From NCBI GenBank assembly GCA_030512295.1, contig JAULSR010000009.1, positions 1,178,001-1,242,000 of the forward strand: DNA of 64,000 nt, written 5' to 3'. The notes below the pieces were generated by a model, which saw nothing but the letters and a program-made list of their open reading frames with translations, did no database searches and had not been told where the DNA came from. Shown piece after piece: positions 39,532-49,270 of the stretch. Made by a program: the position numbers and the translations under genes. Source of the DNA: Bombardia bombarda (taxonomy: Eukaryota > Ascomycota > Sordariomycetes > Sordariales > Lasiosphaeriaceae). Positions within the stretch are counted from its first letter, which is position 1. Each line of letters opens with the position of its first letter.

Positions 39532-39609
39532 TGTTATGTGAATAAGCGATTCTGAAAATTTGGTGGTGATTGGAGTAAAATTAGTGGACGAGTTATACGT
39601 TGAAATGGC

Positions 39610-39770
39610 GGTGTAAGTATGCTGTGACGGGCTGAACCTTGGGTGCACTTTGTGATAAATTATTATGCCTGGGAAGGGCTAACTAAGGTGCTGACTGAGA
39701 TAACTAACTAAGGTGCAGTCACGTGCTAGTGCCTTGGCGCCAAGGCGCTAGTACCCCACGGACTATTCTC
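39610..39770 (-). mobile_element. Unmutated fragment of the 764-bp repeat
   Basis: In reverse it reads GTGGGGTACTAGCGCC, GCCTTGGCGCCAAGGC, AGCACGTGACTGCACCTTAG and ACCCAAGGTTCAGCCCGTCA, matching the start of each RIP-mutated unit at 15736-17257 with a deletion of some 60 bp. Nature unknown; possibly a terminal piece of a repeat element. Confidence 0.6.
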
Positions 39771-39986
39771 ATTGCTCGCCTTCCTAGTTATCTTCATTCT
39801 CGCCTTCCCAGTTATCTTCATTGCTCGCCTTCCCAGTTATCTTCATTGCTCGCCTTCCCAGTTATCTTCATTGCTCGCCTTCCCAGTTATCTTCATTGCT
39901 CGCCTTCCCAGTTATCTTCATTTGCTCGCCTTCCCAGTTATCTTCATTGTGACCACCTTGATCAGGCGTGCCTGCCTTCTCTTACA
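39771..39986 (+). mobile_element. Truncated LTR with internal repeat expansion
   Basis: 3' part of the gypsy LTR (ends CAGGCGTGCCTGCCTTCTCT TACA). The two internal GCTCGCCT units of the intact LTR have become about eight 25-bp TTGCTCGCCTTCCCAGTTAT units. The promoter half is missing. Confidence 0.85.
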
Positions 39987-40025
39987 CCGTCATAATATGC
40001 TAGGAATCGATTAAACGGTTGCGCT

Positions 40026-40370
40026 TTAGCGTGCAATCTTTGGGTGCCTCTCAATAAAGTTGTTAAACCATATCTTTCCTAGCCCCTTCTTCTCATCTGT
40101 AATGCCAAGTATGCGGTTGCCGTATTCGCGGATCTCAACGTGCGTAAGATGATGGCCAAGAGCTTCCTGGGCTATAACCCAAGTGGCTACGTCTTCCTCC
40201 TGGGTTGGAGAAAGACGTTGATTGCCCTTGAGGTGTACTTTAGAGCGTTTGACACGGTTATAAAAGGTGGACCTAGGGATATTCCAGTCAAGGGCGGCCT
40301 GGCGGGCAGATAGACCCCCAGCGACAGCCTCGAGGGCCTTCTTGAGGTCGTCATCGGTAAATCGAGCCAT
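40026..40370 (-). CDS. Stand-alone pogo-type DNA-binding protein, copy 3
   Basis: 114 codons from ATG 40370 (MARFTDDDLKKALEAVAGGL). Psq HTH ARQAALDWNIPRSTF, CENP-B-type HTH QRLSPTQEEDVATWV, ending WFNNFIERHPKIAR and TAA. The DDE remainder is cut off by the LTR fragment ending at 39986. The leader (GGTATACCAGACGTTACCGA) and shared module follow upstream. Confidence 0.65.
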   Translation of the reverse strand: MARFTDDDLKKALEAVAGGLSARQAALDWNIPRSTFYNRVKRSKVHLKGNQRLSPTQEEDVATWVIAQEALGHHLTHVEIREYGNRILGITDEKKGLGKIWFNNFIERHPKIAR

Positions 40371-40504
40371 TGTTATATAAACAAGCGATTCTGAAAATTT
40401 GGTGGTGATCGGAGTAAAATTAGTGGAGGAGTTATACGTTGAAATGGCGGTGTAAGTATGCGGGGTGGCCGGAATGGGTATACCAGACGTTACCGATGGA
40501 TATG

Positions 40505-40856
40505 TGGTCTTTGTGATACGATATATCAAAAGTATGGTTAGTGAGTGGGAGTTTGAGTTGAAAGTGGGAGTTTGAGTTGAAGGTGGGAGTTTGAGTTGAA
40601 GGTGGGAGTTTGAGTTGAAGGTGGGAGTTTGAGTTGAAGGTGGGAGTTTGAGTTGAAGGTGGGAGTATGTGGATTGGAAAGATTAAAGATAGATATAAGT
40701 TGAGCGTGTCTGGCGTCTTATAATCAAAGGTGTTATCTTTTTTTTTTTAGAGAAATAAGTTGTTATGTTTTTTTTAAAAGGTCTCTCGCTGACGTTTAAA
40801 AATGATTAATAGATGGGTTGTTTATGTTTTTTTTTTTAAAAGGTCTCTCGCTAACG
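40505..40856 (-). promoter_or_regulatory. Shared 5' module upstream of copy 3
   Basis: TATGTGGTCTTTGTGATACG, six GTGGGAGTTTGAGTTGAAG units, GTATGTGGATTGGAAAGATT, AAGTTGAGCGTGTCTGGCG, CTTATAATCAAAGGTGTT, then GGTCTCTCGCTGACG and TTGTTTATG twice. A solo LTR is inserted at 40857. Confidence 0.65.
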
Positions 40857-41286
40857 TGTTACGTGCTGAGTCGCTGGCCGACCCGCGCGCATGAACCCCG
40901 CAGTAACTCTGGGATCCGACTGGCCGAAGGGACGGGAGGATAGAACGTTCCAGTCTCGGACATTAGCCAATCACCCAGGGCCCCCGGGGAGCGGGTGCTC
41001 CCAGGGGGCGAGCGCTCCCAGGGAGCGAGGGCTCCTAGGGAGCGAGTTGCAGATTGAAGCAGATACATAGTTTCCTTGTTATCGCTAGACTGATATATAT
41101 ATGACCTTATGATAGCACGCTTCCATAGCTTTAGTTACTAGTCAGTAAATAAGGACTGTTCAGATTCAGCATCTACTTGTATCTCTTGACTACAACGACC
41201 TGTCCCAGTATCGTTAACTACTGTGTTTACCCGTGCCCTTGTCCGGCAATTGTCAGAAGCCCCCTGTGACTACCCAGGTCGCAACA
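40857..41286. mobile_element. Solo LTR, second LTR family, with TAACG target duplication
   Basis: 430 bp, TGTTACGTGCTGAG to CCCAGGTCGCAACA, flanked by TAACG (40852-40856, 41287-41291). About 65 bp longer than the copy at 10475, mostly from a GGGAGCGAGGGCTCC tandem (about 40985-41045) and sequence near 41065-41100. Confidence 0.85.
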
Positions 41287-41509
41287 TAACGTTTAAAAAT
41301 GATTGGTAGATGGGTTGTTTATGTTTTTTTTTTAAAAGGTCTCTCGCTGACGTTCAAAAATGATTGGTAGATGGGTTGTTTATGTTTTTTTTTAAAAGGT
41401 CTCTCGCTGACGTTTAAAAATGATTAGTAGATGGGTTGTTTATGTTTTTTTTTAAAAGGTCTCTCGCTGACGTTTAAAAATGATTGGTAGATGGGTTGTT
41501 TATGTTTTC
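41287..41509. repeat. 60-bp tandem of the distal shared-module segment
   Basis: Four units of TTTAAAAATGATTGGTAGAT, GGGTTGTTTATG, a T-tract and AAAAGGTCTCTCGCTGACG. A solo LTR interrupts the last unit. Confidence 0.8.
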
Positions 41510-41719
41510 TGTAAGAGAAGGCAGGTACGCCTGATCAAGGTGGTCACAATGAAGACAACTGGGCAGGCGAGCAATGACTGGTATTGGCGTAAGACTTCAA
41601 CCTGGCCCTCGCAACGGAAGGTGGGCGAGGGCCGCTGCTTATATACATAGTTGGTAGGATAACTGGCATGTGCTTGGGGATGCTTTGGCATGTGCTTGGG
41701 GATGTCCGATGTCCTTACA
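41510..41719 (-). mobile_element. Solo gypsy LTR, reverse, TTTTC target duplication
   Basis: 210 bp, TGTAAGAGAAGGCAGG to GTCCGATGTCCTTACA. TTTTC on both sides (41505-41509, 41720-41724). Close to the intact LTR, no RIP; shorter because the two GCTCGCC units are reduced. Confidence 0.92.
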
Positions 41720-41805
41720 TTTTCACACGAACCCAGACCTGAGAATGGCAAGATGGAGTAGCCAAGCAAGATATAGCATCTCAGGCCCATAGTGGGTGGC
41801 GCCCC

Positions 41806-42125
41806 CACCATAAAAATACAGGGGAGTAACTTTACCATAAAAATACAGTGGGAGTAACCCCACCATAAAAATACAGGGGAGTAACCCCACCATAAAAATA
41901 CAGTGGGAGTAACCCCACCATAAAAATACAGCGGGAGTAACCCCACTATAAAAATACAGCGGGAGTAACCCCACCATAAAAATACAGCGGGAGTAACCCC
42001 ACCATAAAAATACAGGGGAGTAACTTTACTATAAAAATACAGCGGGAGTAACCCCACCATAAAAATACAGGGGAGTAACCCCACCATAAAAATACAGGGG
42101 AGAAACCCCACCATAAAAATACTGT
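41806..42125. repeat. 28-bp minisatellite
   Basis: About twelve units of CACCATAAAAATACAG plus CGGGAGTAACCC, with spacing variants. It gives long open frames on the minus strand that are not genes. Confidence 0.85.
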
Positions 42126-42140
42126 GAGATAACGCCATAA

Positions 42141-42440
42141 TCACCAACGCGGGGATCGCTTGGGATAAAACGAGCAGATATCGAACAACACTTGAATGGC
42201 AGCGAGCCTGGCTTTCACGTCATCATCCCCCAACGCGCTCAATGCCTGCTGCACATCTGACGCCGATATCCTAGTGCGCGGCAAAGAACCTTGATCTACA
42301 AGTTCCTCGAATGATACGCACGACAACACTCCGTCCTGGACTGGCGAATCTTCTGCGACCCGACCTGATCCGACTCCCGACTCTGACTGACAACAGAATT
42401 TGGATAAACCCTCGAGAACGTGGACCCGACCGCTGCCCAT
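42141..42440 (-). CDS. Small hypothetical protein
   Basis: 99 codons (MGSGRVHVLEGLSKFCCQSE). The C-terminal half ISASDVQQALSALGDDDVKA, RLAAIQVLFDIC is helical and non-repetitive, resembling a HEAT-like helix pair, too short to assign. It could be the last exon of a longer gene. ATG context is unremarkable. Confidence 0.3.
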   Translation of the reverse strand: MGSGRVHVLEGLSKFCCQSESGVGSGRVAEDSPVQDGVLSCVSFEELVDQGSLPRTRISASDVQQALSALGDDDVKARLAAIQVLFDICSFYPKRSPRW

Positions 42441-42589
42441 CTTTTCGCAAAAAACTGGTGATCCGCCTCTTCAGAATGCAGCGTGTGAGATTAGCCACCA
42501 TCACCCATCACCCGCAACCGTTCAGACGCATGCCGGGCATGCCTGGCGCCCTTCATCACCACTCGAGTGCCTATATTTCTTCATTTTCT

Positions 42590-42900
42590 TTTCTTACTAG
42601 CTGCCCTAGAAAGACTCAACCCCTCGAAAGACCCAACCCCCTCGAAAGACCCAACCCCTCGAAAGACCCAACCCTCCCTTCACATCCATTCAATCACTAC
42701 AACTACGCCTACACAAAGAAGTCGAGTTCCGAAGATAGATTCCTCCCCTGTAATCCAAACCGGCCAAATTTCTACCGAAAATCCTGCAACTCCATTGGGG
42801 ACCATCGCCTACTCAGCATCCTCCTCTTGCATATAGGCTATGTCCTGCTGCGGCTGCTTCTCCCTCTCCGTTGGGACCCTCGCCTGGGGATGTCCTTACA
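42590..42900 (-). pseudogene. 3'-end fragment of a Gln-rich Met-Cys family gene plus LTR stub
   Basis: 42803-42855 (CATATAGGCTATGTCCTGCT) matches the 3' coding end of the 1994-3691 gene (CACATAGGCCATCTCCTGCT). The CTCGAAAGACCCAACCCC repeats at 42605-42675 match the 3' flank of the gene at 45025. At 42887-42900 a 14-15 bp LTR terminus (GGGATGTCCTTACA) joins the fragment to the next ORF, apparently a deletion scar through an LTR. Confidence 0.5.
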
Positions 42901-42902
42901 CT

Positions 42903-43250
42903 TTAGCCTGCAATCTCTGGGTGCCTCTGAATAAAATTCCTAGCCCATGTCCTTCCTAGCTTCTGCTTCTCATCTGTAATGCCAAGTATGCGGTTGCCGT
43001 ATTCGCAGATCTGAACGTGCGTAGGATGATAGCCATACTCTTCTTTCTGGGCTCTAACCCAAGTGATTACGTCTTGCTCCTGGGTTGGAGAAAGACGTTG
43101 CTTGCTCGGGACAACTCTCTTAGAGCGTTTGATATGGTCGTAGAGGGTGCTCCTAGGGATATTCCAGTCAACGGCGGCCTGGCGGGCAGGTAGACCCCCA
43201 GCGACAGCCTCGAGGGCCTTCTTGAGGTCGTCATCGGTAAATCGAGCCAT
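42903..43250 (-). CDS. Stand-alone pogo-type DNA-binding protein, copy 4
   Basis: 115 codons from ATG 43250. MARFTDDDLKKALEAVAGGL, psq HTH ARQAAVDWNIPRSTL, KRVVPSKQRLSPTQEQDV, CENP-B-type HTH LGRTWARNFIQRHPEIAG, then TAA. The N-terminal third is like copy 3 and the middle like copy 1, suggesting recombination between copies. DNA beyond the stop is replaced at once by the LTR stub. Full leader and shared module upstream. Confidence 0.65.
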   Translation of the reverse strand: MARFTDDDLKKALEAVAGGLPARQAAVDWNIPRSTLYDHIKRSKRVVPSKQRLSPTQEQDVITWVRAQKEEYGYHPTHVQICEYGNRILGITDEKQKLGRTWARNFIQRHPEIAG

Positions 43251-43259
43251 TGTTATATA

Positions 43260-43870
43260 AACAAGCGATTCTGAAAATTTGGTGGTGATCGGAGTAAAAT
43301 TGGTGGAGGAGTTGTACGTTGAAATGGCGGTGTAAGTATGCGGGGTGGCCGGAATGGGTATACCAGACGTTACCGATGGATATGTGGTCTTTGTGATACG
43401 ATATATGGCCCTTTGAAAGTATGGTTGGTGAGTGGGAGTTTGAGTTGAAGGTGGGAGTTTGAGTTGAAGGTGGGAGTTTGAGTTGAAGGTGGGAGTTTGA
43501 GTTGAAGGTGGGAGTATGTGGATTAGAAAGATTAAAGATGGACGTAGGTCAAGCGTATTTGGCGTCTTATAGTCGAAGGTGTTATCTTTTTTAGAGGAGG
43601 TTTCTCGAAAATGACTTATAAGTTATTTATGTTTTTTTTTTAAAAAAAGTTTTCTCGTTAATATACGAAAATAACTCAAATATGCAGTTAGTTGTTTATG
43701 TTTTTTAAAAAAAGGTTTCTCGCTGACGTTCGAAAATGATTGGTAAATGGGTTATTTATGTTTTTTTTTCGGAGGTTTCTTGTTGACGCACGAGGAGGTT
43801 TTTCGGAAATAATTACTAAATGGGTTGTTTATGTTTTTTTTTCAAAAGAGGTTTCTCGTTCGCACTTACC
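43260..43870 (-). promoter_or_regulatory. Shared 5' module upstream of copy 4
   Basis: Conserved leader, TATGTGGTCTTTGTGATACG, four GTGGGAGTTTGAGTTGAAG units, GTATGTGGATTAGAAAGATT, TTGGCGTCTTATAGTCGAAG, then five variants of T-tract plus GAGGTTTCTCG..GACG and TTGTTTATG. Confidence 0.65.
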
Positions 43871-44880
43871 TTGTTACGGGACTGTGAGCGGCTTGTTTAC
43901 CTGGGCATAAACAAAATCCATCAAAGTGATGCGGAAAGAATAAAAGGGAAAACAAGTTGCTTTTGGCCAGTCCGCAGAGAGACGCAGCGCAGGGAACAGG
44001 GGTGGTCCCAAAGCAGCCAAAAGTATTGCAACTCATCGGATAAACAATAGGTAACCTGCAACTCGGTACTGTGTTTCCCGCAGATTTCATGCGGAACAGG
44101 AGGCATCGACAGACAACAGAGAAAGCCAACCATTCCGCTCAGTTTTCTGCGATGATGGCTCGCAGCGAACGATCGAGAATGTCACGGGGTTGCACCTTAT
44201 CTTTTCCCCCTACTATCTTGTTGTTATTGTTGTTGCCACGCTGCCTCCTGCAGTGCCGATGTTGATGCTCGCATCGATGCGCGGCTGTTGGCACTCTCTT
44301 TTACCTTATTTACCTACCTTGTTAAACAGGGTCCTGACCAGCCTGTCTGACTGTGACAACGAAGCCCTGGCTTCTTGTTGATGCTTTCGTAAATCCTGAC
44401 TCTTCTGGGGAGTCTGGGAGCTCTCTCTGACTGGGCCCCTGAGCCGGGGATGCCGGTGGTGGTGGTGGTGGTGTTTCCGGCAGGACTTCATCCTCCACAA
44501 CAGCCTCGGGGTCAGCACTACGGGGTTGCACATTTTATCTTTTTTCTTTAATTTTTTTTTTAATTTTTTTTTTTTTTTTTTTTTTTTTCCTATTGGCTGC
44601 TATCTATCTCCTTCCTTCCATCCCTTTATACATCGTATACTCAACAGTCTGCTATGAAAAATCATTACCCTCTTCGAAATAATCTACTATAAAATTAACT
44701 CATTACCCTCCTCGAAAGACTCAACCCCCCCCCCGAAAGACTCAACCCCCCGAAAGACTCAACCCCCCCCCCGAAAGACTCAACCCCCCGAAAGACTCAA
44801 CCCCCCGAAAGACTCAACCCCCCCCCCGAAAGACTCAACCCCCCGAAAGACTCAACCCCCCCCCCGAAAGACTCAACCCT
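43871..44880. other. No confident gene; poly-T and GAAAGACTCAACC repeats
   Basis: 44160-44200 shares GCGAACGATCGAGAATGTCA-type sequence with 12378-12410, so a dispersed repeat is present. Poly-T at 44545-44590. 44645-44880 holds about eight CCCGAAAGACTCAACCC units, which run into the 3' side of the next minus-strand gene. Confidence 0.4.
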
Positions 44881-45024
44881 CCCTTCATATCCACCTAAGA
44901 TTCCGCCTTTAATTCCTCCCCACATCTCTCCGTCTGCCCCTCCAAAGCTCATCGGGCCCTCCTGCTCTGCTCGGCGGCCCTCCTCTCCCAATCGTCCACT
45001 CAAAGTTGATAAGCCATCGCCTGC

Positions 45025-45647
45025 TTAAAGGCCGTGGTGTGCCCATAAAGCCATCTCCTTATCAAGTTCTTTAGCCAAACTATTGTTTTCCCTATTAAAC
45101 CTAGTCGTCCAAAGTCTTTCAATAGTTATATTCCCACCGGCTAGCAACCCCATGTCGAACCTCAGCCGTCTGGCATCGTTCCTCACAAGCTCGGCTTTTT
45201 TGGCAAGCTCAGCGGACCTGCGCACCTGAGCGAATATTGTCGCTTGCCGGGCCTCGTCCAGCGCCTGCCAAGTAGTCGGCGAAAGTTGAGTGACAAGCGT
45301 TAAGAGGCAATCGGCACGGTATCGTTGTAAAGTTATATTACGTCGAATGCGCCCCCACTCACTGAGGATCTGCTCATAGGCAACCTTGGCCATAGCCGCC
45401 CTATTAACCCCCCCTCCCTCCTAGCCGACCTAGACGCCCGGTACGATTTGTTGACTATTTGTAGTTCATGTTCAATTTGAACACAATCTTTGAGTGGACA
45501 AGGATCGTAAAATTTTCTAGTTTTGATGTGATAAGGGAATTCTGGGAACTGTGTGCAGTCTCTGATTTCGCACTTAATCAATTTAAAGGCCTTTCCGTAG
45601 TTGATATGTACTCCGCAATAAAATAAAGGCAGAGTTAGACGGCACAT
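45025..45647 (-). pseudogene. Met-Cys family gene with homopolymer frameshift
   Basis: N-terminal part from ATG 45647: MCRLTLPLFYCGVHINYGKA, further Cys at CEIRDCTQ, CPLKDCVQ. The C-terminal helical part is in another frame (45393-45025): AYEQILSEWGRIRRNITLQR, YRADCLLTLVTQLSP and RFDMGLLAGGN. The two frames meet at a C7 run (45406-45412; G7 on the coding strand), so a one-base slip explains the break. Otherwise it parallels 54655-55341. Shared module upstream. Confidence 0.65.
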
Positions 45648-45654
45648 GGTTTTT

Positions 45655-45960
45655 GGTATTTTTCGCTTCGTACTGGGTATGTGGTCTTTGTGATACGATG
45701 TATGGCCGGTGAGGTGAGTGGGAGTTTCGAAAATTGGTAGTTATAGAAGTCGATGAGTGGGAGTTTCGAATTGAAAGTGGTAGTCAAGGAAGTCGAAAGC
45801 TTGAGTACAAGCCCAAATATCGAAGTTTCTAGATTAACTATTGGTCGAGGGTGATAATAAAGTGGGAGTATGTGGATTGGAAAGAGTGGGGATATATATA
45901 TATAAGTTGAGCGTATCCAATAAACAAGTTGTTTATGTTTTTTAAAAAGAGTTTTCTCAT
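45655..45960 (-). promoter_or_regulatory. Shared 5' module upstream of the 45647 gene
   Basis: CGTACTGGGTATGTGGTCTT, TGTGATACGATGTATGGCCG, GTGGGAGTTTCGAA twice, ATTGGTCGAGGGTGATAATA, GTATGTGGATTGGAAAGAG, GTTGAGCGTATCC, TTGTTTATG and GTTTTCTC. Confidence 0.6.
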
Positions 45961-46009
45961 ACGTTCGTGTTTGTTGTTGTTTGTCGATAATGGGCTTTGT
46001 GGTACAAAG

Positions 46010-46985
46010 GAGTGGTTGCGACGCTTCGTGTGGTGTCAGCAACAAAATAAAAACAACAACTATGAGTGATTTAGTTTGGTATGGTGTGGTATGTGGTGTC
46101 AGCAACAAAATAAAAACAACAACAACTATGAGTGATTTAGTTTAGTATGGTGTGGTATGTGGTGTCAGCAACAAAATAAAAACAACAACAACTATGAGTA
46201 ATTTAGTTTGGTATGGTGTGGTGTCAGCAACAATAATAAAAACAACAACTATGAGTGATTTAGTATGGTGTGGTATGTGGTGTCAACAATAATAATAAAA
46301 ACAATAATAACTATGACGGAGGAGGTTCGAGACGGCGCGTAATTCAGTTTAATATGGTGTGGTATGTGGTGTGTCGTAGGGATTCGGCCGTCGGGCCGTC
46401 GGGCTGAGACCCCTCCTTTAATAATAACGATAATAACAACAATAATAAAAATAACAACAACTATGAGTAATTTAGTTTGGTATGGTGTGGTGTCAGCAAC
46501 AATAATAAAAACAACAACTATGACGGAGTTAGTATGGTGTGGTATGTGGTGTCAGCAACAATAATAAAAACAACAACAACTATGACGGAGTTAGTATGGT
46601 GTGGTATGTGGTGTCAACAACAATAATAAAAACAACAACTATGAGTGATTTAGTTTGGTATGGTGTGGTATGTGGTGTCAGCAATAATAATAAAAACAAC
46701 AACAACTATGAGTAATTTAGTTTAGTATGGTGTGGTATGTGGTGTGTCGTGGGGATTCGACCGTCGGGCCGTCGGGCTGAGACCCTCCCCCAATAACAAC
46801 GACGACAACAACAACAACAATAACAACAACAACTATGAGTAATTCAGTTTAGTATGGTGTGGTATGTGGTGTGTCGTGGGGATTCGACCGTCGGGCCGTC
46901 GGGCTGAGACCCCTCCCCCAATAACAACGACGACAACAACAACAACAACACAACAACAACAACTGTGACGGCACGGTGAATCACC
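46010..46985. repeat. 60-90 bp satellite, about 13 units
   Basis: Units combine TATGGTGTGGTATGTGGTGT, CAGCAACAATAATAAAAAC and AACAACTATGAGTGATTTAG. Three longer units carry GGGATTCGACCGTCGGGCCG. Confidence 0.85.
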
Positions 46986-47009
46986 AGAGACAGGGCTGCA
47001 GGAATGATC

Positions 47010-47258
47010 CTACCATAGTATTGAATAATAAAGCTGAGGAAGGAAAGGTTCCTCTACGTAGTGGAGCAGTCCATTCGCTGCCCGGTACCTGATAGATTGC
47101 TGTTTTACGTGTCTCTTACGGGCGTGGGACAAGCGGCCAAGTCCCCTGTCCCCCTTCAGGAGGTGTGTCACAATGTCCGTGTACCATCCGTAGTCCTCCT
47201 GGTACTTGCCTATGACCTCTTCTGCTTGTTCTCGCAATGGTGGCAGGCAGCTGTCCAC
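47010..47258 (-). pseudogene. Possible gypsy pol fragment (RNase H/integrase linker)
   Basis: 82 codons. HVKQQSIRYRAANGLLHYVE resembles the stretch just before the integrase zinc finger in fungal gypsy elements. Nothing else of the element is visible next to it. Weak assignment. Confidence 0.3.
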
Positions 47259-47518
47259 ATGGTGGCATGGCTCATCTTGCCGGTCTCCGTCTGCTATTCC
47301 AATGGCTTTGTCCGTGTTCTGTTCTTCTGTCCAATCATCGTCCCACCTTCGTGTGGATCTGGCTGCAGCTTCCCATGGTTTGTAACTGGGTGATCCATTG
47401 GGTTTCTTTCAATGCTTTCAGCAAGTTGGAATGAAGACATTGACTGCAAAGGGCCAAGTCCGCAAAAGATACTCCTGCCACCAAGAACCCCCGGACACGC
47501 AGATACAGACAGTACGCA

Positions 47519-47825
47519 CCTTTACATCGGGCGGCCAACCTGCATCTCCCGCTGCTGGGCCATAAAACGTTCTGCCTGCTCCCGCTGATTGGTTGTATCC
47601 TGCCAGGCCATCTCATCCTTCTGTTTTATCGCCTGCTGCCTGGCCCATCTTCTCCTCCTCCTGGGTCTCCGCCGCCCTCTGTGCCATCGCCTTCTGTCGG
47701 GCCTCTTTCTCCTGCCGGGCCCACTCCTCCTGCCGGGCCCTGTCCCGCTGCTGGGCTATAAAACGTTCTGCCCGCGCCCGCTGAATGATTATATCGTGCC
47801 AGGTCGTCTCCTGCTGCTCGGCCAT
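47519..47825 (-). pseudogene. Gln-rich Met-Cys family relic, N-terminus lost
   Basis: From ATG 47825: QQETTWHDIIIQRARAERFI, then QQRDRARQEEWARQEKEARQ. A frameshift near 47640 leads to DEMAWQDTTNQREQAERFMA. Repeat style matches the 1994-3691 protein. The Cys-rich start is deleted: the leader (CGTACTGGGTATGTGGTC) abuts the repeat part. Confidence 0.5.
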
Positions 47826-47829
47826 CTTC

Positions 47830-48402
47830 TCGTACTGGGTATGTGGTCTTTGTGATGCGATATAACGTTATGGCTGGTGAGTGGGAGTTTCGAGTGGGGA
47901 AGTCGAAAATGAGTGGGAGTTTCGAGTGGGGAAGTCGAAAATGAGTGGGAGTTTCGAGTGGGGAAGTCGAAAATGAGTGGGAGTTTCGAAAGTGGCAGTT
48001 GAGGAAGTCGAAAATGAGTGGGAGTTTCGAAAGTGGCAGTTGAGGAAGTCGAAAATGAGTGGGAGTTTCGAAAGTGGCAGTTGAGGAAGTCGAAAATGAG
48101 TGGGAGTTGGGTTGAAGGTGGGAGATTGAGGATGGAAAGATTGAGGATGGAAAGATTGAGGATGGAAAGATTGAGGATGGAAAGATTGAGGATGGAAAGA
48201 TTGAGGATGGAAAGATTGAGGATGGAAAGATTGAGGATGGAAAGATTGAGGATGGAAAGATTGAGGATGGAAAGATTGAGGATGGAAAGATTGAGGATGG
48301 AAAGATTGAGGATGGAAAGATTGAGGATGGAAAGATTGAGGATGGAAAGATTGAGGATGGAAAGATTGAGGATGGAAAGATTGAGGATGGAAAGATTGAG
48401 GA
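47830..48402. repeat. Shared-module repeats with a 15-bp array of about 19 units
   Basis: 47880-48115 contains about seven GAGTGGGAGTTTCGA units with GAAGTCGAAAAT. 48122-48402 is GATTGAGGATGGAAA repeated about 19 times almost perfectly, an amplification of the GGAAAGATTGAGGATAG segment of the module. Confidence 0.85.
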
Positions 48403-48545
48403 TAGAATACACTTGGTGACACTTGGTGACACTTGGTGCCTACCCTACACTTGGTGCCTACCCTACACTTGGTGCCTACCCTACACTTCGTGCCTACCCT
48501 ACACTTCGTGCCTACCCTACACTTCGTGCCTACCCTACACTTCCC
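48403..48545. repeat. 19-bp ACACTTGGTGCCTACCCT array
   Basis: About seven units, two variants (ACACTTGGTGCC and ACACTTCGTGCC), adjoining the previous array. Confidence 0.8.
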
Positions 48546-48799
48546 ACCCACCTTACGCGCGCCGCTCCCGCGACCCCCTTGGCTGGCCGGTACCTACCTA
48601 CTTGCAGAGACTCGCGTCCACAGAAAAGTAAACGGCGAAAAGCAAAGATCGAGGATAGATATAGGTTGAGCGTGTTCAGCGTTTTGTGGTCGAGGGTGAA
48701 TAGTGAAATAGGAGTATGTATGTAGATTGGAGAGATTGAAGGAAAGATTAGTTGAGCGTGTTCAGCGTCTTGCTGACGTACGAAAATGACTCATTCCTC

Positions 48800-48965
48800 T
48801 CTCTGTAGCCCTCTTCTCCGCTTCGACCCCTCGCCTGCTCAGCAACCCCGCTCTGCTCAGCAGCCCCGCTCTGCCCCGCTCTGCTCATCGTCCCCGCCCT
48901 TGCTCATCTCATCGTCTTCAAAGGCCAATTGCTCAAGGTAGGCCCCGCCCTGCTCGGCCGTAAAC
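48800..48965 (-). pseudogene. 3'-end fragment of a Gln-rich Met-Cys family gene
   Basis: CCTCTTCTCCGCTTCGACCC then CTGCTCAGCAACCCCGCT matches CATCTTCTCCGCTTGGACCC/CTGCTCAGCGTACCCCGCT at the end of the 1994-3691 gene. A short piece of module (48660-48790) lies on the other side. Confidence 0.45.
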
Positions 48966-49194
48966 GCAACTGAGAGTTGTACGTGTCATTGGTAGTTATG
49001 GGCCGGGCGGCCGCCAATCGGACAGGGCGAAAAACTCTTTGTTTAATCAGGTAATCACATGAGACTGACTTGAAAGTGCACTTTAAGAGTGCATTTTAAA
49101 AGTGCATTTCAAAAGTGCATTTCAAAAGTGAAGTGCAGTGGAACTTGAAATCACCCGCCAGGCATGAACCAACGGTCATCAGTCATCATGGAAA

Positions 49195-49270
49195 AGGGAA
49201 GTTGTTGCTGGTTGTTGCTGGTTGTTGCTGGTTGTTGCTGGCTGTTGCTGGTTGTTGCTGGTTGTTGCTG
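49195..49270. repeat. GTTGTTGCTG repeat
   Basis: Seven to eight units of 11-12 bp. A separate 43-bp exact duplication (CTCGTGGCGCCCGATGAGCT) follows at 49328-49386. Confidence 0.7.

Noticed and set aside
41500..42147. 215-codon minus-strand frame with FYGGVTP-type repeats
   Set aside because: Consists of the 28-bp minisatellite continued into a solo LTR.
47626..48551. Several 200+ codon minus-strand frames
   Set aside because: They translate the 15-bp GATTGAGGATGGAAA array, which has no stop in several frames; the same frames run from promoter repeats into a pseudogene.
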